A DNA stretch of 64,000 bases from Oleiagrimonas sp963817755 (GTDB taxonomy: Bacteria; Pseudomonadota; Gammaproteobacteria; Xanthomonadales; Rhodanobacteraceae), in the NCBI GenBank assembly GCA_963817755.1, contig CAWFPB010000003.1, positions 744,001 to 808,000 on the forward strand. The letters run 5' to 3'. Numbering within the stretch: position 1 is the first letter of the stretch; every line of letters begins with the position of its first letter. The notes beneath the pieces were generated by a model. That model saw only the letters and a program-made list of their open reading frames with translations. It searched no databases and was not told the DNA's origin. Shown piece after piece: positions 59,910 through 64,000 of the stretch. The translations under genes and the position numbers were made by a program.

Positions 59910-60854
59910 ATGGAATTCAAGCAACTGAAGAATATTCTCGAAGCCGCCCTGCTGGCCTCCAGCATGCCCATGTCGATCCATCGCCTGGCGTCGCTTTTCG
60001 ACGAAAGCGAGAACATCGGCAACGGCGAGATCGGGCGCGCCCTGGAGTCGCTCGGCGAAGATTGCGAGGGACGCGGCGTGGAGCTGGTCGAGGTCTCCTC
60101 CGGCTATCGCTACCAGGTGCGCCAGGACGTGCATGACTGGGTGGCCAAGATGTGGACCGAACGTCCCAGCCGCTATTCCCGCGCCCAGCTGGAAACGCTG
60201 GCACTGATCGCCTACCGCCAGCCCATCACCCGCGGCGAGATCGAGGCGGTGCGCGGCGTTTCGGTGTCCTCCAACATCATCAAGACGCTGGAGGAACGCG
60301 AGTGGATCCGCGTGGTCGGCCACCGCGACGTACCCGGTCGCCCGGCCCTGTTCGGCACCACCCGCGAGTTCCTGGATTACTTCAACCTCAAGTCGCTGGA
60401 CGAACTGCCATCGCTGGCGGAAATCCGTGACATGGAAAGTTTCGACCCCGAGCTGAACCTGGACGGTGAAGCCACTCCCGCCCGTGCAAGCATGCCCGAG
60501 GACAAGGAAGGCGAAGACACGGAAAAGGCCGGGAACGAGGAAGTCGCGCAGGTGTCGAACGAGAGCGTCACGGACCTGGACGCCGATTCCGACACCGATC
60601 GCGATGTCGAGACGAACGGCGACACGGACAACGGTTCCGTGATCGCCCTGCAAACCGACGATACGGAGACGGAACACGCCGACGATGAAGCGGACATGGA
60701 CCGGTCCGCAGCCGATCACGGCACAGTGCAAGCCGAAGCCTCCGATACCGAAACCCCGCAACACCCATCCGCCACCGCCGACGAGGCGCAGGCTCCCGTG
60801 ACGGACGACGAAACCGTCGTCGCGGACGAAGATACCGAGGAGAACCGCGCATGA
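59910..60854 (+). CDS. scpB: Segregation and condensation protein B with long acidic tail
   Basis: ScpB dimers bind the ScpA middle and regulate the SMC complex. The 314-residue protein has two winged helices in the first about 185 residues (KNILEAALLASSMPMSIHRLASLF; ALIAYRQPITRGEIEAVRGVSVSS; GHRDVPGRPALFGTTREFLDYF). The last about 125 residues are a strongly acidic, low-complexity tail full of Asp, Glu and Thr. The core is of usual length; the tail is an extension common in this group but unusually long. Its stop overlaps the rluB start (ATGA). Confidence 0.94.
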   Translation: MEFKQLKNILEAALLASSMPMSIHRLASLFDESENIGNGEIGRALESLGEDCEGRGVELVEVSSGYRYQVRQDVHDWVAKMWTERPSRYSRAQLETLALIAYRQPITRGEIEAVRGVSVSSNIIKTLEEREWIRVVGHRDVPGRPALFGTTREFLDYFNLKSLDELPSLAEIRDMESFDPELNLDGEATPARASMPEDKEGEDTEKAGNEEVAQVSNESVTDLDADSDTDRDVETNGDTDNGSVIALQTDDTETEHADDEADMDRSAADHGTVQAEASDTETPQHPSATADEAQAPVTDDETVVADEDTEENRA

Positions 60855-62179
60855 GCGCGCAAGGCCGTACCCTACTTACACTCAAGCGCGATTCCGGCGA
60901 CTCGTCTGCCAACGCGCTCAGCGAACGCCTGCACAAGGTGCTGGCCAATGCCGGACTCGGCTCGCGGCGCATGCTCGAGCAGCGCATCCAGAACGGCGAC
61001 GTCCAGCTCAACGGCGAACCTGCCGTCACCGGCTCCAGCGTGCGTTCCGGCGACCGGGTGGTGCTCGACGACAAGCAGTACGTCGTGTCCACCGACAACC
61101 GCAGCGACGCCGAAGTGCTGATCTACAACAAGCCCGAGGGCGTGCTGACCACCCGCGAGGACCCGGAAGGACGTCCCACCGTATTCGAACAGTTGCCGCG
61201 CCTGAAGGGCGCACGCTGGGTCGCGGTCGGCCGGCTGGACATCAACACCACCGGCCTGCTGCTGCTGACCACCGACGGCGAACTGGCCAACGCGCTGATG
61301 CATCCGAGCAGCGGCGTCGAGCGCGAATACCTGTGCCGCGTCCACGGCGAAGTCCCGGACGAGACCCTGGAACAGCTCAAGGCCGGGGTCGAGCTGGACG
61401 ACGGCCCCGCCCACTTCGACGACATCGCGGTGATCAGCCGCGGCGGCAGCCACTCCTGGTTCCGCGTGACGATCCGCGAGGGTCGCAACCGCGAGGTGCG
61501 CCGGCTGTGGGATTCCCAGGGATTCCTGGTCAGCCGCCTCAAGCGCATCCGCTACGGCACGGTCGAGCTTCCGCGCGGCCTGCGCCGCGGCGACTGCGGG
61601 GCCCTGGACGATGCCTCCGTGAGCGAGCTGCGCGAGAAGATCGGCCTCGGCGCCCCGAAACCGACCCTGACGCTGAGTCCGGTGCTGCACCAACGCCGCG
61701 CCAGCCGGAACGTGAAGGAATACCACCCCCAGGGGAAGGGCGAACCGCGCGCCTGGACTGGCGCCTACCAGGGCGAGGCCCGTGAACTGACCGCCTTCGA
61801 CCGGATCCGCGACGACACACCCTCGCGCGGGCGCAAGGGCGGCCCGCGCCACGGCCGCAAGGGCGGCGGCGACGTCAACGGCAACGTCGCCCAGCCGGAC
61901 AAGGGCGCCCCGCGCAAGCGCAAGAACAAGCGCAGCGTCGCGCCGGGGCAGGAACTACCGTCGGTGCGCACCTGGTTCGCCGGTGACAGCCGCAACGGCG
62001 GCGCAAAGCCCTCTTCCGGGCGCGGCAATGGCCCCAAGACCGGCAATGGCGGTAACCGCCGCAAGCAGGGCGGCAAGCCCGGCGGTTCGCGTGGCGGCGG
62101 CCCACGCGGTAGCGGTGGTGGCGGTGGTGGCGGTGGTGGCGGCGGGCGCGGCGGCAATCGCGGCGGCGGCAACCGTTGA
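60851..62179 (+). CDS. rluB: 23S rRNA pseudouridine synthase RluB with basic Gly-rich tail
   Basis: RluB makes pseudouridine 2605 in 23S rRNA. The 442-residue protein has an S4 domain (ERLHKVLANAGLGSRRMLEQRIQNGDVQLNG), the catalytic RsuA/RluB motif GRLDINTTGLLLLTTDGELANAL with the active Asp, and IREGRNREVRRLWDS. After about residue 290 a very basic Gly/Arg/Lys tail ends in a run of Gly. RsuA-family enzymes that act on 23S usually have such tails for RNA binding. It is coupled to the acidic-tailed ScpB by ATGA overlap. Confidence 0.94.
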   Translation: MSAQGRTLLTLKRDSGDSSANALSERLHKVLANAGLGSRRMLEQRIQNGDVQLNGEPAVTGSSVRSGDRVVLDDKQYVVSTDNRSDAEVLIYNKPEGVLTTREDPEGRPTVFEQLPRLKGARWVAVGRLDINTTGLLLLTTDGELANALMHPSSGVEREYLCRVHGEVPDETLEQLKAGVELDDGPAHFDDIAVISRGGSHSWFRVTIREGRNREVRRLWDSQGFLVSRLKRIRYGTVELPRGLRRGDCGALDDASVSELREKIGLGAPKPTLTLSPVLHQRRASRNVKEYHPQGKGEPRAWTGAYQGEARELTAFDRIRDDTPSRGRKGGPRHGRKGGGDVNGNVAQPDKGAPRKRKNKRSVAPGQELPSVRTWFAGDSRNGGAKPSSGRGNGPKTGNGGNRRKQGGKPGGSRGGGPRGSGGGGGGGGGGGRGGNRGGGNR

Positions 62180-62192
62180 GGAGCCTGCGTCC

Positions 62193-62543
62193 GTGAACAC
62201 CCGCATCCTGCACAATCCGCGCTGTTCCAAGTCGCGTGCAACGCTGGCGCTGCTTCGCGAACACGGCATCGATCCGGTCATCGTGCCGTATCTGGAGACG
62301 CCGCCCGACGCAGCGGAGCTGGACCGGATCCTGGACGCACTGGACATGCAGCCGCGCGAGCTGATGCGAACGGGCGAGTCGGTCTACGCCGAACTGGGAC
62401 TGGACGACGCGTCACTCACGCGCGAGAAGCTGATCGCCGCGATGGTGGAGCACCCCATCCTGATCCAGCGCCCGATCGTGCTGCACGGCGACCGCGCCGC
62501 CATCGGCCGCCCGCCCGAGGCCGTGCTCGAGATCCTGCGCTGA
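62193..62543 (+). CDS. Arsenate reductase-like protein (ArsC/Spx thioredoxin-fold family)
   Basis: The 116-residue protein has HNPRCSKSRATLALLREHG near the N-terminus with the single ArsC-type active Cys, then VPYLETPP and HPILIQRPIVLHGDRAAIGRPPE, which hold the Arg and Pro residues of glutaredoxin-dependent arsenate reductases. Many such genes outside ars operons have other or unknown roles, and there is no arsR, arsB or acr3 here. The GTG start at 62193 has GAGGAG nine bases upstream; it follows rluB by 13 bases. Confidence 0.88.
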   Translation: MNTRILHNPRCSKSRATLALLREHGIDPVIVPYLETPPDAAELDRILDALDMQPRELMRTGESVYAELGLDDASLTREKLIAAMVEHPILIQRPIVLHGDRAAIGRPPEAVLEILR

Positions 62544-62579
62544 ACCGGTTCATGCTCCGGGAACACCGAAGCGCTCACG

Positions 62580-62620
62580 AATTCCTGTAGGAGCTGCGGA
62601 CGCTGCGACCGAGGGGAATG
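62580..62620. repeat. Possible REP-like element
   Basis: The sequence cctgtaggagctgcgg with acgctgcgaccg resembles the tgtaggagc...gcgaccg REP elements common in Pseudomonas and Xanthomonadaceae intergenic DNA. Its inverted part is imperfect, and I see no second copy in the window. Confidence 0.35.
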
Positions 62621-62676
62621 CCCGCGTTCGGTTCGAGGACACGCCACGCGAGCATGCCGCGAAGGCCCGACTTCGC

Positions 62677-63495
62677 TCAGGCGCCCTCGCCCGCCGCGCC
62701 GATGCGGAAGGCATCGGCATCCATCCATGCCGGGAAGCGCTCGCGATAGGCCAGGAGCGGCGCCGGGTCCAGGGTCAACGTGACCACCTGCTCCTGCGCG
62801 CCCAGGTCCAGCAGCGGCGCGCCCAGCGCATCGATCACCGCACTGTCGCCGGCATACGCCACATCGTTGCCGTCCACGCCGACGCGGTTGAGACCGGCGC
62901 AGTAGGCCAGGTTCTCCACCGCGCGCGCACGCAGCAGCGCGCGCCAGGCGGTGCGGCGCGGTGCCGGCCAGTTGGCCACGTACAGCAGCAGGTCGTAGTC
63001 CATCCCGCCGCGCGTGCCTTCGCAACTGCGGTTGCGCGACCATATCGGGAAGCGCAGGTCGTAGCAGACCAGCGGCCGGATGCGCCAGCCGTGCAACTCC
63101 GCGACCAGCGGAGTCTCTCCGGCGGCGTAGTGATGGTGCTCGCCGGCCATGCGGAACAGGTGGCGCTTGTCGTAATGCGCCAGGCTGCCGTCGGGCCGAA
63201 CCCACAGCAGGCGATTGACGAAGGCCCCGTCCTCCCGCCGGATCACCAGCGAGCCGGTCACCACCGCGTCGAACTCGATGGCGCGCTCGCGCATCCAGTC
63301 CACGCCCGGACCATCCATCGATTCGGCCTGCGTGCCGGTGTCGTTGGTGAACCCGGTCAGGAACATCTCCGGCAGCACCACCAGGTCGCCGACATCGCCG
63401 TGCTGCTGCAGCAGGCCGCGGTAGTAGTCGCGATTGGCCTGCGCCGCATGCCAGCGGGTGGCGCCCTGCACCAGGGTCAGTCGCAGCGGCTGCAT
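62677..63495 (-). CDS. yafV: Omega-amidase YafV (nitrilase family)
   Basis: The 272-residue carbon-nitrogen hydrolase has the Glu-Lys-Cys triad: LPEMFLTGF (Glu about 43), YDKRHLFRMAGE (Lys about 110) and VCYDLRFPIW (Cys about 144). YafV-type omega-amidases hydrolyse 2-oxoglutaramate and 2-oxosuccinamate made by glutamine transaminases. The neighbouring aminotransferase gene, upstream by two bases, supports that pairing. Confidence 0.9.
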   Translation of the reverse strand: MQPLRLTLVQGATRWHAAQANRDYYRGLLQQHGDVGDLVVLPEMFLTGFTNDTGTQAESMDGPGVDWMRERAIEFDAVVTGSLVIRREDGAFVNRLLWVRPDGSLAHYDKRHLFRMAGEHHHYAAGETPLVAELHGWRIRPLVCYDLRFPIWSRNRSCEGTRGGMDYDLLLYVANWPAPRRTAWRALLRARAVENLAYCAGLNRVGVDGNDVAYAGDSAVIDALGAPLLDLGAQEQVVTLTLDPAPLLAYRERFPAWMDADAFRIGAAGEGA

Positions 63496-63497
63496 GC

Positions 63498-64000
63498 TCA
63501 CAGCGCGCACAGCCGCTCGGCGCCGGCGACCATGGTCTCGTCGTTCTTGGCGAAGCACAGCCGCAGCAGATGCGATGGCGGCGGCGTCTCGTAGAACGGC
63601 GTCAGCGGCACACCGGCCACGCCGCCCTCACGGACCAGCCACTCGCTGAAGTTGATGTCGTCGCTGTCGCGGATGGCCGAATAGTCCACCAGTTGGAAGT
63701 AACCGCCCGGCACCGGAAGCAGCTCCAGGCGCGAACCCGACAGCAGCTCGCGGAAGCGGTCGCGCTTGGCCTGGTAGAAGGCCGACAGCTGTTCGGCATG
63801 TTCGGGCATGTGCTCGAGCACCTCGGCGAAGGCGAACTGCGCCGGGCTGAAGGTGCAGAAGGTGACGTACTGGTGCACCTTGCGGAACTCCACCGACAGC
63901 GGCTTGGGCGCCACGCAGTAGCCGACCTTCCAGCCGGTGCAGTGCCAGGTCTTGCCGAACGAGCTGACCACGAAGCTGCGCGCGGCCAGCTCCGGATGGC
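63498..64000 (-). CDS. KAT/MtnE-like aminotransferase (glutamine/methionine transaminase), 5' end outside the window
   Basis: The visible C-terminal 166 codons run from the right edge to a TGA at 63498. They include SSFGKTWHCTGWKVGYCVAP with the PLP lysine and CTFSPAQFAFAE, plus the C-terminal RLCFAKNDETMVAGAERL with the carboxylate-binding Arg. This matches YbdL/MtnE-type methionine or glutamine transaminases. It is two bases upstream of yafV, giving a transaminase/omega-amidase operon that salvages keto acids such as the methionine precursor. Confidence 0.87.
   Translation of the reverse strand, partial: HPELAARSFVVSSFGKTWHCTGWKVGYCVAPKPLSVEFRKVHQYVTFCTFSPAQFAFAEVLEHMPEHAEQLSAFYQAKRDRFRELLSGSRLELLPVPGGYFQLVDYSAIRDSDDINFSEWLVREGGVAGVPLTPFYETPPPSHLLRLCFAKNDETMVAGAERLCAL

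Noticed and set aside
62193..62543. Part of an arsenic-resistance operon
   Set aside because: No arsR, arsB, acr3 or arsH gene lies nearby; the ArsC-like protein may have another role.

Overview
The window is G+C-rich, densely coded chromosomal DNA from a gammaproteobacterium, most likely order Xanthomonadales (Xanthomonadaceae or Rhodanobacteraceae; I cannot place it further). The evidence is the order recN / hrcA-grpE-dnaK-dnaJ / dapB / carA-carB-greA next to an RpfE-like gene, the serC-pheA-hisC-aroA block, the gacA / tRNA-Leu-Cys-Gly / pgsA / uvrC locus, and protein sequences that resemble the Pseudomonas/Xanthomonas side of the gammaproteobacteria. Nearly all genes are housekeeping; I see no prophage, insertion sequence, CRISPR array or large island.

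Layout. 1-8.2 kb (minus): RpfE-like protein, ABC-F ATPase YheS, GreA, CarB and CarA. A small cassette interrupts the carA-carB junction: a four-helix-bundle (S23/IVP-type) gene bounded by inverted arrays of a 7-bp repeat. 8.2-9.3 kb (plus): an encapsulated-ferritin-like protein without an encapsulin tail, then a 2-oxoglutarate/Fe(II) oxygenase. 9.3-15.8 kb (minus): dapB and the heat-shock operon hrcA-grpE-dnaK-dnaJ, with a TMEM175-type K+ channel gene between dnaK and dnaJ and sigma-32-like promoters. 15.9-26.5 kb: recN, tcdA, a c-type cytochrome, Mpo1-like, pirin, hydrolase, cold-shock protein, phospholipase A1, SlyD, a MATE pump, glutathione peroxidase and a sirtuin. 26.6-30.3 kb: dacB with a collagen-like repeat tract that is out of frame, a rhomboid protease and a MASE2-GGDEF diguanylate cyclase. 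30.6-35.5 kb: gacA/uvrY-type regulator, three tRNAs, pgsA, uvrC and a low-molecular-weight tyrosine phosphatase. 35.5-40.9 kb (minus): kdsB, aroA, hisC, pheA, serC. 41-45.4 kb: FHA protein, PHA-system protein, infA, clpA, clpS. 45.6-50.3 kb (plus): nudJ, mnmA, hflD and a phosphoglucose isomerase fused to a polyphosphate-glucokinase-type ROK kinase. 50.3-58.4 kb: LysR regulator divergent from acnA, a DUF4097 solenoid protein, a lipoprotein, fadD/rpfB and a PilZ protein. 59-64 kb: scpA-scpB-rluB-arsC-like, then omega-amidase yafV and a KAT/MtnE-like aminotransferase that runs off the right edge.

How the genes work together. The minus-strand car operon makes carbamoyl phosphate. The heat-shock block makes the DnaK chaperone machine and its repressor. 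ClpA with ClpS forms an N-degron protease adaptor pair. serC-pheA-hisC-aroA supplies serine and aromatic amino acids through overlapping, coupled genes. ScpA/ScpB (SMC partners) are coupled to RluB. The Pgi-kinase fusion could carry glucose to fructose-6-phosphate in one polypeptide. YafV with the aminotransferase forms the glutamine-transaminase/omega-amidase pair.

The most unusual points are the 7-bp-repeat four-helix-bundle cassette between carA and carB, the Pgi-glucokinase fusion, the tail-less EncFtn homologue, the TMEM175 gene inside the dnaK-dnaJ unit, and the G-tract frameshift in dacB. Three apparent single-base insertions (carA end, carB, dacB) mean that base-level accuracy should be checked before any biological meaning is given to them.
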